NCBI RefSeq assembly: GCF_021083305.1
Contig: NZ_JAJFAY010000001.1
Location: 930,001 to 994,000 of the forward strand
Reading direction: 5' to 3'
DNA length: 64,000 nucleotides
From: Haladaptatus sp. DYF46
GTDB lineage: Archaea; Halobacteriota; Halobacteria; Halobacteriales; Haladaptataceae
Part shown: positions 34,087 to 42,952 of the stretch, piece after piece
Layout of the letters: each line of letters begins with the position of its first letter
How positions within the stretch are numbered: the stretch's first letter is position 1
Notes under the pieces: model-generated
What the model was told of the DNA's origin: nothing
The model's database searches: none
Seen by the model: only the letters and a program-made list of their open reading frames with translations
Program-made: the position numbers and the translations under genes

Positions 34087-34722
34087 TCAGCCCTGGTGCT
34101 GGACACCGGAGAGGAGTCGGGCGACGTTGTCCGATTCATCGAGTTTTTCCGGGTACACCGCGAGGACGACGATGAAATCGCCGTCGTGTTTTATCTTCGT
34201 CGCCTGAATCGTCACGTCCACGGTCGCGCCGTGTGAGCGCGCGGTGGCGCTGAACTCGGACACCTTCGTTTTCGTCCCCAACAGCGTCGTTTGTCTCGAC
34301 CCGACGGTTTCGATGTCCTCGATGTTTCCGTACCCGGCGACGAACTTCTCGACCAGTTCCCGGTTGTCGAACTTGTCCAGCGGGTTGAACGATTTGTCCG
34401 CGACTTCGACGTTCGGACTGCTGACGACGACGAACTTGGCGGCCGTCTGTTCGGCCACGCCCGCGATGCCGATGGACTTGTCGTACTGTGCGACCCAGTT
34501 CGTCACCCTCACTTCACGGCTCTGCCCCGCCGCCTCGAACGTCCGTTTCGCTTCGATAGAATCGATTTTGGCCTTCTCGTAGCCCGTTTGCGAAAGGGTC
34601 GAGTCGCCAACCGTCGCTTTCGAAGCGCTGACTTCGAGGGTGTCGCCGAGAATGAACCCGAGACAACCGCTCGTGAGGACGAGGGTCGTCAGAAATGCGC
34701 CTGCGATCAGTTTCCGGTTCAT
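34087..34722 (-). CDS. Haloarchaeal lipoprotein, DUF6517-like
   Basis: 211 aa. Signal peptide with lipobox LTSGC (Cys20) after a hydrophobic stretch, then a beta-rich extracytoplasmic domain containing the pattern LEVSASKATVGDSTLSQTGYEKAK and several V-x-V strands; this is the haloarchaeal DUF6517 pattern as I know it. A TATA box (TTTATAG, about 34750-34757) lies about 30 nt upstream. Function unknown. Confidence 0.8.
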   Translation of the reverse strand: MNRKLIAGAFLTTLVLTSGCLGFILGDTLEVSASKATVGDSTLSQTGYEKAKIDSIEAKRTFEAAGQSREVRVTNWVAQYDKSIGIAGVAEQTAAKFVVVSSPNVEVADKSFNPLDKFDNRELVEKFVAGYGNIEDIETVGSRQTTLLGTKTKVSEFSATARSHGATVDVTIQATKIKHDGDFIVVLAVYPEKLDESDNVARLLSGVQHQG

Positions 34723-34763
34723 GTCTACCCCCGATACTCAAGCACCTGCTATAAACCCGATGG

Positions 34764-36251
34764 CTACGGGAGCTTGAACGAAGGGCCGGAGTCGGAATCC
34801 TGAACGTCCACGCCGAGTTCCTGTAAGTCGTCGCGGAGCGCGTCAGCGCGTTCGTAGTTTCCGGCGTCCCGCTCGCTCTCCCGAAGTTCGAGGACAAGTT
34901 CCACGAGGTCCTCCGCGAGGCGCACGTCGCCGCCGGTTTCCCCTCCGAGCGAGAAGCCCAGCACGTCGCCGCCGAGTTCCTCGAACGTCTCGACAGCGGA
35001 TTTGAGGCCGCCGTAGTCGTACTCCTCGTGGTCGTCCGCGTGGCGGTTGACCGCCGTCACGAGGTCGAGGAGGGCGGCCAGCGCCCGACGGGTGTTGAAG
35101 TCGTCGTTCATCGCGTCGGTGAACTCCTCGCGCGTCTCGTCCACCGCTCCGCGCAGTTCGTCGTCTTCGACCGTCGTCCGGGCGTCGGGACCGTCGAGGG
35201 AATCGACGGCCCGGTCGAAGCCGTCCGAAAGGCGGTCCCAGCGCTCTTCGGCCTCGCTCACCGTCTCGTCACTGAACGTCTGTCGGTTGGCGTAGGAGGT
35301 CGAGAGGAGGAACATTCGAACGGCGTTCGCGCCGATTTCGGAAATCGCGCCGCGAACGGTCGAGTAGTTGCCGAGGCTCGAACTCATCTTCTCGCCGTCC
35401 GTTTCGAGCAGGCGAACGTGAAGCCAGTACCGGGCGAACTGGTGGCCGGTCGCGGCCTCGCTCTGTGCCACCTCGTTTTCGTGATGCGGGAACACGAGGT
35501 CCTGCCCGCCGACGTGGATGTCGATGGTTTCGCCGAGGTGTTTCATGCTCATCGCCGAGCATTCGATGTGCCATCCGGGGCGTCCCTCGCCCCACGGTGA
35601 CTCCCACGTCTCGCCCGACGGATGCGAGACGGAGTACTCCGTGTCGGAGTCGCGGTGTTCCTCGATGGAACGCTCGCTCACGCCGTCGGCCTTCCACAGC
35701 GCGAAATCGCCGGGATGGCGCTTCTCTCCGCGTTCGTCGCTCTCTCCCTGTGCTTCCATCTCCTCGACCTTCTGGTTCGAGAGCTTGCCGTAATCCTCGA
35801 AGGTCGTCACGTCGAAGTAGACGGAACCGTTGGATTCGTAGGCGTACCCCTTCTCGACCAGCGTCTCGATGAGGTCGATGATGTCGGGGACGTGTTCGCT
35901 GACGCGGGGGTACACGTCGGCGCGCTTCAGGTTCAGGTCTCGCATGTCGCGGATGACCTGCGCGATGAAGGTGCGGGCGACGTCGGCCTCGCTCCGCCCG
36001 AGGTCGTCCTCACCCACGCGGGCGGCGATCTTCTCGTTCACGTCGGTGAAGTTCTCGACGTGATGAACGTCGTAGCCGAGGTGTTCCAGCCAGCGGTGCA
36101 TCACGTCGGTGTGAACCCACCCTCGTGCGTGGCCGAGGTGCGCGTAGTCCGAGACGGTCAACCCGCAGTAGTAGAGGAGGACGGAATCCGGGTCGCCGGG
36201 TTCGAACGGCTCCCGCTCACCCGTGAGCGTGTTGGTTACGAAGAGTGTCAT
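34764..36251 (-). CDS. cysS: Cysteinyl-tRNA synthetase
   Basis: 495 aa from ATG 36251. Class I synthetase charging tRNA-Cys: HLGHARGW is the HIGH motif (about residue 34), the zinc ligands include the Cys of YYCGLTV, the Cys/His region GWHIECSAMSMKHLG (about 230) and HHENE, and the KMSKS loop is KMSSSLGN (about 290). The promoter TTTAAAAC (36275-36283) gives a nearly leaderless mRNA. In the anticodon-binding end, NYERADALRDDLQELGV is typical. Confidence 0.95.
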   Translation of the reverse strand: MTLFVTNTLTGEREPFEPGDPDSVLLYYCGLTVSDYAHLGHARGWVHTDVMHRWLEHLGYDVHHVENFTDVNEKIAARVGEDDLGRSEADVARTFIAQVIRDMRDLNLKRADVYPRVSEHVPDIIDLIETLVEKGYAYESNGSVYFDVTTFEDYGKLSNQKVEEMEAQGESDERGEKRHPGDFALWKADGVSERSIEEHRDSDTEYSVSHPSGETWESPWGEGRPGWHIECSAMSMKHLGETIDIHVGGQDLVFPHHENEVAQSEAATGHQFARYWLHVRLLETDGEKMSSSLGNYSTVRGAISEIGANAVRMFLLSTSYANRQTFSDETVSEAEERWDRLSDGFDRAVDSLDGPDARTTVEDDELRGAVDETREEFTDAMNDDFNTRRALAALLDLVTAVNRHADDHEEYDYGGLKSAVETFEELGGDVLGFSLGGETGGDVRLAEDLVELVLELRESERDAGNYERADALRDDLQELGVDVQDSDSGPSFKLP

Positions 36252-36274
36252 AGGGCACGGTAGTGTCACCAACC

Positions 36275-36283
36275 GTTTTAAAT
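36275..36283 (-). promoter_or_regulatory. TATA box of cysS
   Basis: TTTAAAAC on the minus strand, centred 28 nt before the ATG. Confidence 0.6.
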
Positions 36284-36306
36284 CGTCGGAACCGACACCA
36301 ACCGCC

Positions 36307-36810
36307 TCAATCTTCGCGTTCCGGCACGGCGTCGAGCGCGTCCTCGACGAATCGAACCGCGTTCGCTCCGTCGCGTCGCTCGACGACGACGACCAGCGAC
36401 TCCGCTACGGCGGCCGCGATGGGGTCCACGTCTTCGGCGACGAGTCTGGAGAGGACGGCGGAGAACGCCACGCCGTCCACCTCTCCCGTGACTACGACCG
36501 CGGTCAGTGACCCGGAACCGGGGGCGAATCCGGAATCGCCGACGACGAGGAGGGCGTCGTCCGTTTCCTCCGTCCGACCCAATCCGCTTTGCATGGTGAC
36601 GCGTGCGTCCCGCGACTCGGTTCCGTAGCTCCCCAGTTCGTCGGCGAACCGAGACAGTGCGGTCGAAACCGCGTCCGTATCGTCGCCGACCGTGATCTCG
36701 TCGGCGAGAAACCGCGCGGCGGCGGTGTAGTTCACCACGTCAGCACGGAGCGCCGCGACGAGGAAGGGCCGTCGCCGAACGGCCTCTCGGGTGGCCTTTG
36801 CGAGTGACAT
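36307..36810 (-). CDS. Conserved haloarchaeal protein of unknown function
   Basis: 167 aa, without membrane helix or signal. The N-terminal helix-rich half (LAKATREAVRRRPFLVAALRADVVNYTAAARFL) resembles the DUF7523-type proteins of haloarchaea. The second half has a beta strand pattern ending in an ACT-like segment (TAVVVTGEVDGVAFSAVLSRL). It is followed at 36252 by cysS; no motif identifies an activity. Confidence 0.7.
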   Translation of the reverse strand: MSLAKATREAVRRRPFLVAALRADVVNYTAAARFLADEITVGDDTDAVSTALSRFADELGSYGTESRDARVTMQSGLGRTEETDDALLVVGDSGFAPGSGSLTAVVVTGEVDGVAFSAVLSRLVAEDVDPIAAAVAESLVVVVERRDGANAVRFVEDALDAVPERED

Positions 36811-36849
36811 TACCGACCACCACGACCAGAGCGGGAAAAAGGAATGCGG

Positions 36850-37401
36850 TTAGCTGGTGAGGAAGTACCCGGCCGCGCCGAGGCCGACGAGCACCATAAT
36901 CGTGCCGAACAGCGCGACGACCCAATCGACGAGAATCCCGACGCCGAGGACGAGGACCAAGGCGAGCGCCCCGAGGACGAAAAGCGGGAGATTTCGCGCT
37001 AGTTCCGATGATTCGTCGGTCCTCGTGGCGGGCCGCCGCTTCGGCTTCGAGAGGGACTCGTCTATCGGTATCGAGTCCGGTTCGGGATTCTTTTCCGCGA
37101 TATCGACGTCGACGTACGCCGACTCGGCCCCATAGCCCGTGACGACTTTCAACTTTCCGCTCGCGGGACCGTCGTGAACCCGGACGCGGACTACCTCCGT
37201 GGAGTCCGCTTCGATGTAGTGGTTCGTCGCGGACAACGATGCCGCATCCGACAGGTCGTCGTCCAGATTGAGGTGTACGTGAATCGGCGCACCGTGGTTG
37301 ACGAGCGAGACGACGAACGAATCGTCCGTTTCGAACGACGGTGCTACGTCGATGTCGTGCAGACCGCCACGATTGATGTGTGTTGACAACGATTCTGGCA
37401 C
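36850..37401 (-). CDS. Membrane-anchored conserved haloarchaeal protein
   Basis: 183 aa. The first about 110 residues form a beta-rich domain (FVVSLVNHGAPIHVHLNLDDDLS, VVRVRVHDGPASGKLKVVTGYG), followed by a basic linker and two C-terminal helices (about 137-157 and 161-181). The domain may resemble a fibronectin-like or C2-like fold; that is inference. DUF7524-type architecture. Upstream of the 36307 gene on the same strand. Confidence 0.7.
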   Translation of the reverse strand: MPESLSTHINRGGLHDIDVAPSFETDDSFVVSLVNHGAPIHVHLNLDDDLSDAASLSATNHYIEADSTEVVRVRVHDGPASGKLKVVTGYGAESAYVDVDIAEKNPEPDSIPIDESLSKPKRRPATRTDESSELARNLPLFVLGALALVLVLGVGILVDWVVALFGTIMVLVGLGAAGYFLTS

Positions 37402-37450
37402 GGTGCTCTTTCCTGTTAAGTTGGAGTAAATTGTTTAGCTATTAAAAGAT

Positions 37451-37636
37451 TCAGGCCTCTCGCATGTCCGGGGGCAGAAGATTGGGGATGCCGTCCTCGA
37501 TGGGATACTCCTCGCCGCACTCGGTGCAGGTGAGCGTCCCGAAGATGACCTCCTCCGCTTCCTCCTGCCGTACGTCGAGTTCGAGTTCCTGTTTGTCCAG
37601 TGGACAGCAGATGATGTCCATCAGGGATTTCTTCAT
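37451..37636 (-). CDS. Trm112-like/UPF0434 zinc-binding protein
   Basis: 61 aa from ATG 37636. Zn pattern DIICCPLDKQELEL...TLTCTECGEEYPIEDGIPNLLPPDMREA, the Trm112/methyltransferase-activating fold. In haloarchaea Trm112 activates several SAM methyltransferases (tRNA, protein). The partner gene is not next to it. Length is normal. Confidence 0.85.
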   Translation of the reverse strand: MKKSLMDIICCPLDKQELELDVRQEEAEEVIFGTLTCTECGEEYPIEDGIPNLLPPDMREA

Positions 37637-37737
37637 AGTCGGGTGCACGAAGGGGTGGGCCAAAAGCGTGACGGGTTGGGCGGTTCGGCGGTTTCCGATT
37701 CCGAAACGACTCTCATCCCTGCGTGATATGGATACCC

Positions 37738-38154
37738 ATGAACTACGTCGGATGGGCCATCGTCGCCCTCATCGGATATACGGCACTGCCGCCGCTCGTC
37801 AGCATCGCAACGCAGGACATCCCGGACACCGTCGCCGCACTGGTGGCTAACGGCATGCTCGTCGTCGCGGCCCTCGCGGTGACCATGTACGAGGGAGAGC
37901 AAGTCGTCCCCTATCTCACGAGCGACAAAGCGCCGTACATGTACCTCGCGGGTGTGTTCCTCGCTATCGGAATCCTCGCCTACTATCGCGCACTGGCGAC
38001 CGGACCGGTCAGCGTCGTGGTTCCGATTTTCGGCCTGTTCATCGCCACGAGTTCGATTCTCGGTATCGCGTTCCTCGACGAACCGCTCACGGCGCGAAAG
38101 GCCGCCGGAATCGGGTTCGCACTGGTCGCGATCTATCTCACAGCGGTCGAGTAG
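37738..38154 (+). CDS. EamA/DMT-type small transporter
   Basis: 138 aa from ATG 37738. Four to five helices; LFIATSSILGIAFLDEPLTARKAAGIGFALVAIYL is the end of an EamA (DMT) repeat. It has only one repeat, so it should work as a dimer. The substrate is unknown. It converges with purA, whose stop is 54 nt away. Confidence 0.8.
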   Translation: MNYVGWAIVALIGYTALPPLVSIATQDIPDTVAALVANGMLVVAALAVTMYEGEQVVPYLTSDKAPYMYLAGVFLAIGILAYYRALATGPVSVVVPIFGLFIATSSILGIAFLDEPLTARKAAGIGFALVAIYLTAVE

Positions 38155-38208
38155 CGGTCGGGAAAAGACGAAAATCGGGAGAGGAGAGCCGAAAATATTC
38201 GATTTCGG

Positions 38209-39612
38209 TTATTCGAACGGGTGTTCTATCACGACGGTATCCTCCCTGCTCGGGCCGATACCGACGGCGTAGATTGGTGCGTCGAGTTCGTCGCTGATGT
38301 ATTCGAGGTAGGTCCGTGCGTTCTCGGGAATCGCCTCGTAGCCCTCGTCGGCGACCTCGCTCCAGTCCACTTCCGGCCACCCGTCGAACGAGCGGAGGTT
38401 CGGCTCACAGCGACCCCAGCGTTCGGTCGTGGCGGGTATCGTGAATATCTCCTCGCCGTCGACGTCGTAGCTGTAGCCCACCTTCACCTCATCGAGGCCC
38501 GCCAGCACGTCGACGTGATTGACGGCGAGACCGGTGAAGCCGCTCGTGCGGGCGGCGTGGCGGAGCATCGGCATGTCCAGCCATCCGACTCGGCGCGGCC
38601 GACCGGTGACGGTTCCGTACTCGCCGCCTTCCTCGCGGATGTACCCGGCGAGGTCCTCGTTTTCGCCCGCTCCCTGTTCGTCGTAGTCGGGTGTGTCACC
38701 GACGACGCCGCCGAGTTCGGTCGGGAGCGGACCGCTGCCGACCCGCGTGAGGTACGCCTTCACGATACCGATTATGTCGCCGTCGCCGACGACGCCGGGG
38801 CTGAGACCGGTCCCCGTGGCGGCACCGCCCGCGGTCGGGTTCGAGGAGGTAACGTACGGATAGTTCCCGTGGTCGATGTCGATGAGGGTCCCCTGTGCTC
38901 CCTCGAAAATTACCTCGTCACCGGCGTCGAGGCGTGAAGCGAGGAACTCCCCGGATTCGACGGTCATGTCCTCCTCCTGCAGGCGCTCGCCGTAGCGCTC
39001 GTACTGCTCGTGGAGCGCATCGATATCGAACGCCTCGCCGATTTCGACACCGTCCGACGAGCCTCCAATCGTGTCGCTCATGGAGACGCCGAAGACGTTC
39101 TCGGCGAGCGCGCGTTTTTGCGGGACGACGTATTCGAGCTTCTCGCGGAGAAGTTCGGAGTCGAGCAGGTCACCGACGCGGATGCCGCGCCGACCGGCTT
39201 TGTCCTCGTATGTCGGACCGATTCCCCGTCCGGTCGTTCCCACTTTGCGGTCGGAGTCGCTCTTCGCGTCCTCCTCGATACCGTCGAGGACGCGGTGATA
39301 CGGGAGGATGACGTGCGCGCGGCGTGCCAGTCGAACGTCGGGGTCGAGTCCGCGTTCTCGGAGCGTGTCTATCTCGTCGAACAGCGTGTCGGGATTGATG
39401 ACACAGCCGTTTCCGAGGACGCCGACCTTCCCGCGGACGGCGCCGCTCGGAACGAGAGAGAGCTTGTATTCGTTGCCACCCTCGACGACGGTGTGGCCTG
39501 CGTTGTCGCCGCCCTGATAGCGAGCCACAACGTCAGCGGACTCGCCGTAGAGGTCTACGACGCGTCCTTTGCCTTCGTCGCCGAGTTGCGAACCGACGAT
39601 AGTTATGGTCAT
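38209..39612 (-). CDS. purA: Adenylosuccinate synthase
   Basis: 467 aa; converts IMP and aspartate with GTP to adenylosuccinate. N-terminal TITIVGSQLGDEGKGR (GDEGKG loop with Asp and Lys), GGDNAGHTV, the conserved VGTTGRGIGPTYEDK and FEGAQGTLIDIDHGNYPYVTSSN. It is about 40 residues longer than bacterial PurA, partly from insertions. In haloarchaea it takes GDEGKGR where GDEGKGK is usual. A TATA-like TTTACG sits about 30 nt upstream; divergent from the wHTH gene. Confidence 0.95.
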   Translation of the reverse strand: MTITIVGSQLGDEGKGRVVDLYGESADVVARYQGGDNAGHTVVEGGNEYKLSLVPSGAVRGKVGVLGNGCVINPDTLFDEIDTLRERGLDPDVRLARRAHVILPYHRVLDGIEEDAKSDSDRKVGTTGRGIGPTYEDKAGRRGIRVGDLLDSELLREKLEYVVPQKRALAENVFGVSMSDTIGGSSDGVEIGEAFDIDALHEQYERYGERLQEEDMTVESGEFLASRLDAGDEVIFEGAQGTLIDIDHGNYPYVTSSNPTAGGAATGTGLSPGVVGDGDIIGIVKAYLTRVGSGPLPTELGGVVGDTPDYDEQGAGENEDLAGYIREEGGEYGTVTGRPRRVGWLDMPMLRHAARTSGFTGLAVNHVDVLAGLDEVKVGYSYDVDGEEIFTIPATTERWGRCEPNLRSFDGWPEVDWSEVADEGYEAIPENARTYLEYISDELDAPIYAVGIGPSREDTVVIEHPFE

Positions 39613-39749
39613 ACCGGAGGTGGTTTCTCGCGCACCTCGTAAACAGATTACGGTCTTGAGAGCAAGATGATGCACGAACGTGCTCATTTCGGTGGTGTCG
39701 AGAGGTGGATTCTAGCAATTTTGACGACATTCTGCGACGCAATTCGGAA

Positions 39750-39823
39750 GTGTTAACTCGTCTCAATAGAAACTTACGTTCTACGTTTCTGCTTGCGATG
39801 CGGACAATAACCTTTAAAAGGTT
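39750..39823 (+). promoter_or_regulatory. Palindromic control region of the wHTH gene
   Basis: AACCTTT-A-AAAGGTT (39809-39823) is a perfect 15-nt palindrome lying exactly on the TATA element, 23-37 nt before ATG 39846. GTGTTAAC (39750-39757) and its reverse complement GTTAACAC (39833-39840) flank it. Binding by the downstream regulator is inferred. Confidence 0.5.
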
Positions 39824-39845
39824 CAAAGACAAGTTAACACATGCC

Positions 39846-40151
39846 ATGATAGATCGACTGGAGAAGGAAGTCGATATGCTGGAACGCCACTTGCAGGTCC
39901 TGAAAATGGTCATTGAGAACGAACCTATCGGCATCGTCAAGATGTCGAACGAGACGGGGTACCCCCATCACAAGGTTCGCTACTCCCTGCGAGTACTCGA
40001 AGAAGAAAACCTCATCTCGCCCTCCAATCAGGGTGCGATCACGACCGACCGCACCGAGGAGTTCGTTTCCGAACTCGATGAGAAACTCTCCGAGATCACG
40101 AACAAACTCGACACGATGAAGATCGGCGAGAAAGCCGAAGCAGAAAACTAG
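39846..40151 (+). CDS. Small winged-helix/DNA-binding protein (conserved haloarchaeal)
   Basis: 101 aa from ATG 39846; a longer in-frame ORF begins at 39705 but would read through the promoter. Helical N-terminus (MIDRLEKEVDMLERHLQVLKMVIENEPIG) followed by a wHTH: GIVKMSNETGYPHHKVRYSLRVLEEENLISPSNQGA, with a basic wing region. The C-terminus is a coiled-coil-like helix. A transcription factor probably acting as a dimer; the palindrome on its own TATA box suggests autorepression. It overlaps the next (minus) gene by 4 nt at the 3' ends. Confidence 0.8.
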   Translation: MIDRLEKEVDMLERHLQVLKMVIENEPIGIVKMSNETGYPHHKVRYSLRVLEEENLISPSNQGAITTDRTEEFVSELDEKLSEITNKLDTMKIGEKAEAEN

Positions 40152-42088
40152 AGTTCTGGGACCGTCAAGTGGAATTCACCGTTGCGTGATTCGACCAGAC
40201 ACAGATGGTATCCTCGTTTGCGGGATAGCTTGACGAAACTCTCCCTCTTTTCTCGCGTCAACAGTCCACCGCTGGTAGCGTCCTCCGTCGTCTCCAGAGC
40301 GGCCGGTTCGAAGAAGCTCTTCGTGACCTGGAAGGCCGCGCTGAGTTCGTCGTTCGCGCTCGACACGGCCGTCGCCGCGTCCACGAGCGACCCCATCATC
40401 TCCCCCGTCGCGGGGTCCCGCGAGTCGTTGATGTTCGCCACGACGAGCGGGTTGCCCATCCGGTCCCGAAGGATGACGTCGAACGGTAGTTCCGTCGTCC
40501 CGTCCTCCTCGGTTTCCGTGACCAGCGACCCGTGAAGTTCGACCCGGTCGATTCGCTGTATCGCTTCGAACAGGTCCTTCAGGCCGCGTTGATGGCCCGT
40601 CTCCAGAATTTCGTACAGGAGGTCGACGACGAGCCACGAGACGAACGTGTACTCCATCGAATCGTGGAGGAACGCCTCGAACTCCCGTCCGTCCACCGCG
40701 ACACCCGCCGTGTCGAACTGCGTGTGGTGTTCGAGTTGCAGGTTCGACTCGACGGTGTCACGGCTGGCTTCGCCCGCCGCCGCGTCGGCCAGCGTTCCCT
40801 TCCCTTTCGACCCGTAGCGGACGAAGAGGTTCGTCTGGGTAAGCGCCTGTTCGGCGGGCAGTTGGCGCTCCGCGGAGACGCCCGGACTCCGCTCCCGAAC
40901 CGTTTCGAGTTCGTCCTGTAGCTCCTCGACCCGCGCCGTTAGCCGGTCACGTTCCGCCTTCAGTTCGTCACGTTCGGCCTCCGTCTGTGTGAGTTTCGAC
41001 CGAAGCGCCTCTATCTTCTCCGCTCGTGCGGTGAGTTCGGCCTCGATCTCCTTCGCTCGGTTCGACTGTCCGCGCCGGGGAGTATCCTGTTGTGCCGACT
41101 GTCGCCCCGCTGACTGCCGTTGTGACGTCTGTCGTTGCGTTCGTCGCTGTTTGACGCCCGCATCCCGCGACTTCGCAGAACTGCTATTTTCGGGGTCGAG
41201 CGACGGAATTCTCGTGGTTTCCCGCCACTGCTGTTCGTCCGAAAGCGGGTCCGACGCCCCCGTTCCGTCGTCACCGTCGGACTCCCCCTCGCTCGGGGTC
41301 GCGGCTTCCGACGCTCCGCTGTTCCGTTCTGACGTCGGTTCCGTCGGCGGCGCCGACGTCGGTTGCCGGGCGTCCGCCGCCGCCTCCGACTGCCCCGCAG
41401 CCGCCGTTTCGGCCGACGATGGAGCGGTCGGCGTGGACGACTGGTCTTCATCCCCGTCCTGCTCGTCCGAATCGGACGCTTCCGCCGCCGGTATCGAATC
41501 CGACTCGGGTGCGGCCGGTTCGGGGGTCGGTTCCGGCTCCTGCGTTTCCGGTTCCGGGAGGTCGATGATGTCCACGTCCGCCGCGACGACTTCGTAGATT
41601 CCCACCTCGTCGTTCGCACGCGAAAACGCCTCGTCTCCGGAGATCAGTTGTTCGCTCTGCCCGACGTAGGCGGCGCTCATCGACCGCCCGCCGTGGTAGA
41701 CCACGTAGTAATCGCCGCTGAGGACGTTCTCGCTGAGCTCGATGTATCCCGTGAAACCGTTCGAAGCGAGCGTTTCGCTGGCCTCCTTCAGCGGCGTGTC
41801 GTTCGTGTAATACTTCGCCTGGGTCGTCCCACCTCGTTCCTGCATGCTGAACAACAGCGGAAGCGAGGGGTGTGGGGCCTCGAACTGCGTCCCATCGGAC
41901 TCCTCGAACGTATCGAGGGAGCCGTCGAAAACGCCGATGACGCGGCCGTTCAACATGAACAGCCACGCGCCACCCGCTTTGACCGCCCCGGAAAACTCCT
42001 CGTCGGCGAGCGCGTGGAGCGTCTCCAACCCGCCGGAGAAGGGGCGGGAACTCCACTCGGTTATCTGCTCGACTATGCGCGCATCCAT
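40148..42088 (-). CDS. Large acidic protein with sensor-like ends and coiled-coil middle
   Basis: 646 aa. Conserved N-terminal domain (about 1-190) with LFMLNGRVIGVFDGSLDTF and repeated beta strands. A long low-complexity region (about 195-320) rich in Glu, Ser, Thr, Ala, Gln follows, then a coiled coil (about 340-400: SKLTQTEAERDELKAERDRLTARVEELQDELETVRE) and a C-terminal domain (about 420-646) with FVSWLVVDLLYEILETGH and PFDVILRDRMGNPLVVANINDS. The terminal domain resembles a restriction-endonuclease-like or DUF7527-type fold; I do not recognise an activity. A TATA box AGTATTTG (42113-42120) lies 28 nt before its ATG. Confidence 0.8.
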   Translation of the reverse strand: MDARIVEQITEWSSRPFSGGLETLHALADEEFSGAVKAGGAWLFMLNGRVIGVFDGSLDTFEESDGTQFEAPHPSLPLLFSMQERGGTTQAKYYTNDTPLKEASETLASNGFTGYIELSENVLSGDYYVVYHGGRSMSAAYVGQSEQLISGDEAFSRANDEVGIYEVVAADVDIIDLPEPETQEPEPTPEPAAPESDSIPAAEASDSDEQDGDEDQSSTPTAPSSAETAAAGQSEAAADARQPTSAPPTEPTSERNSGASEAATPSEGESDGDDGTGASDPLSDEQQWRETTRIPSLDPENSSSAKSRDAGVKQRRTQRQTSQRQSAGRQSAQQDTPRRGQSNRAKEIEAELTARAEKIEALRSKLTQTEAERDELKAERDRLTARVEELQDELETVRERSPGVSAERQLPAEQALTQTNLFVRYGSKGKGTLADAAAGEASRDTVESNLQLEHHTQFDTAGVAVDGREFEAFLHDSMEYTFVSWLVVDLLYEILETGHQRGLKDLFEAIQRIDRVELHGSLVTETEEDGTTELPFDVILRDRMGNPLVVANINDSRDPATGEMMGSLVDAATAVSSANDELSAAFQVTKSFFEPAALETTEDATSGGLLTREKRESFVKLSRKRGYHLCLVESRNGEFHLTVPEL

Positions 42089-42180
42089 ATTACGTCAAAA
42101 CGGAATCCTCCTCAAATACTTTCGGGTTAGCCGGGTCCACGTATCAAGTGTGTGGGAGAGCTTTCGAGGGACGACGTTTG

Positions 42181-42232
42181 CACGAGCGCCTCTTCAGGAG
42201 GCGATTCGTGCCCGTTCGAGCTTTCGAACGGG
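42181..42232. other. Two adjacent stable hairpins
   Basis: CACGA-g-CGCCTC-ttcag-GAGGCG-at-TCGTG (42181-42210), then CCCGTTCG-agcttt-CGAACGGG (42211-42232), directly abutting. They lie 20 nt downstream of the UPF0058 gene (minus) and 92 nt upstream of the 646-aa gene. They may terminate the UPF0058 mRNA or form part of a small RNA. Confidence 0.5.
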
Positions 42233-42251
42233 CGACAGTGTCGCTCAAAAA

Positions 42252-42530
42252 TCAGATCTTCTGCTCGGCGTCGTCGGCGAGTTCTTCCATTCGCTTTCCG
42301 ATACGTCCGGCCTCGCTGAACTCGTCTTCGCTCATGACGTCGGCGAGCGAGTTTCCGAGCACGAAGACGGCGTGTTTGTGTTCGCTCTTGGACTTGTGAA
42401 CGTGGGACGGGTCGACGTCGAGCTGGTCGTACGCGTCGAACGCGCCGGTCGGGACGCCGTCCTGTTCACGGAAGTATTCCATAATCGTCACCATCTGCTC
42501 GTGTAGCTCCAAAAGCTCGTCCTTATGCAT
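42252..42530 (-). CDS. UPF0058 family protein
   Basis: 92 aa, helical: KDELLELHEQMVTIMEYFREQ and HKHAVFVLGNSLADVMSEDEFSEAGRIGKRMEELADD. The pattern of metal-type His (HVHKSKSEHKH) is characteristic of UPF0058, an archaeal family of unknown function. It has TTTAAG at 42555-42560, 27 nt before ATG 42530. Confidence 0.85.
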   Translation of the reverse strand: MHKDELLELHEQMVTIMEYFREQDGVPTGAFDAYDQLDVDPSHVHKSKSEHKHAVFVLGNSLADVMSEDEFSEAGRIGKRMEELADDAEQKI

Positions 42531-42599
42531 GCACAGCCATTGGAAGTTTGTCGGTTTAAGAGTTTCTGAGAACTATTCACACGTCGAGGGAAGACGTCG

Positions 42600-42815
42600 T
42601 TAGAAGACGTACTCGTCTTCGTGACCCATCATCCCCTCGTCTTCGAGTCCCGGTTCTCGATCGTTGTCCATCGGTCCGCTGGTCTTGTATGCCTTGAGAC
42701 CAGTTGCGAGCAAGTCCTCGATGGCCTCCTCACGGTTGACGAATTCTCCCTGGTCAACCATCTGGGCGATTTGCATTTCGAGGTGCTCGGGGACGGTAAT
42801 CTCTACCTTTGGCAT
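42600..42815 (-). CDS. Ribbon-helix-helix (CopG-like) protein
   Basis: 71 aa. VEITVPEHLEMQIAQMVDQGEFVNREEAIEDLLATGLKAYK is a classical RHH: the beta strand, then two helices with the dimer interface. The acidic C-terminal tail (EPGLEDEGMMGHEDEY) is unusual for a DNA-binding protein but common in haloarchaea. It may be autoregulatory; CTTAAG (42847-42852) is the likely box. Confidence 0.8.
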   Translation of the reverse strand: MPKVEITVPEHLEMQIAQMVDQGEFVNREEAIEDLLATGLKAYKTSGPMDNDREPGLEDEGMMGHEDEYVF

Positions 42816-42952
42816 TGGAACAGTTGTGGGCTTCGGGAGGGGTGTTCTTAAGTCTGACGGGGAGATGCCATCGGTATTGCAAACATAAATTCCTCGATTG
42901 AAAATATTTATTTCTAATTCAAGAACATTATTTCGATGATTCGGAACATCGG

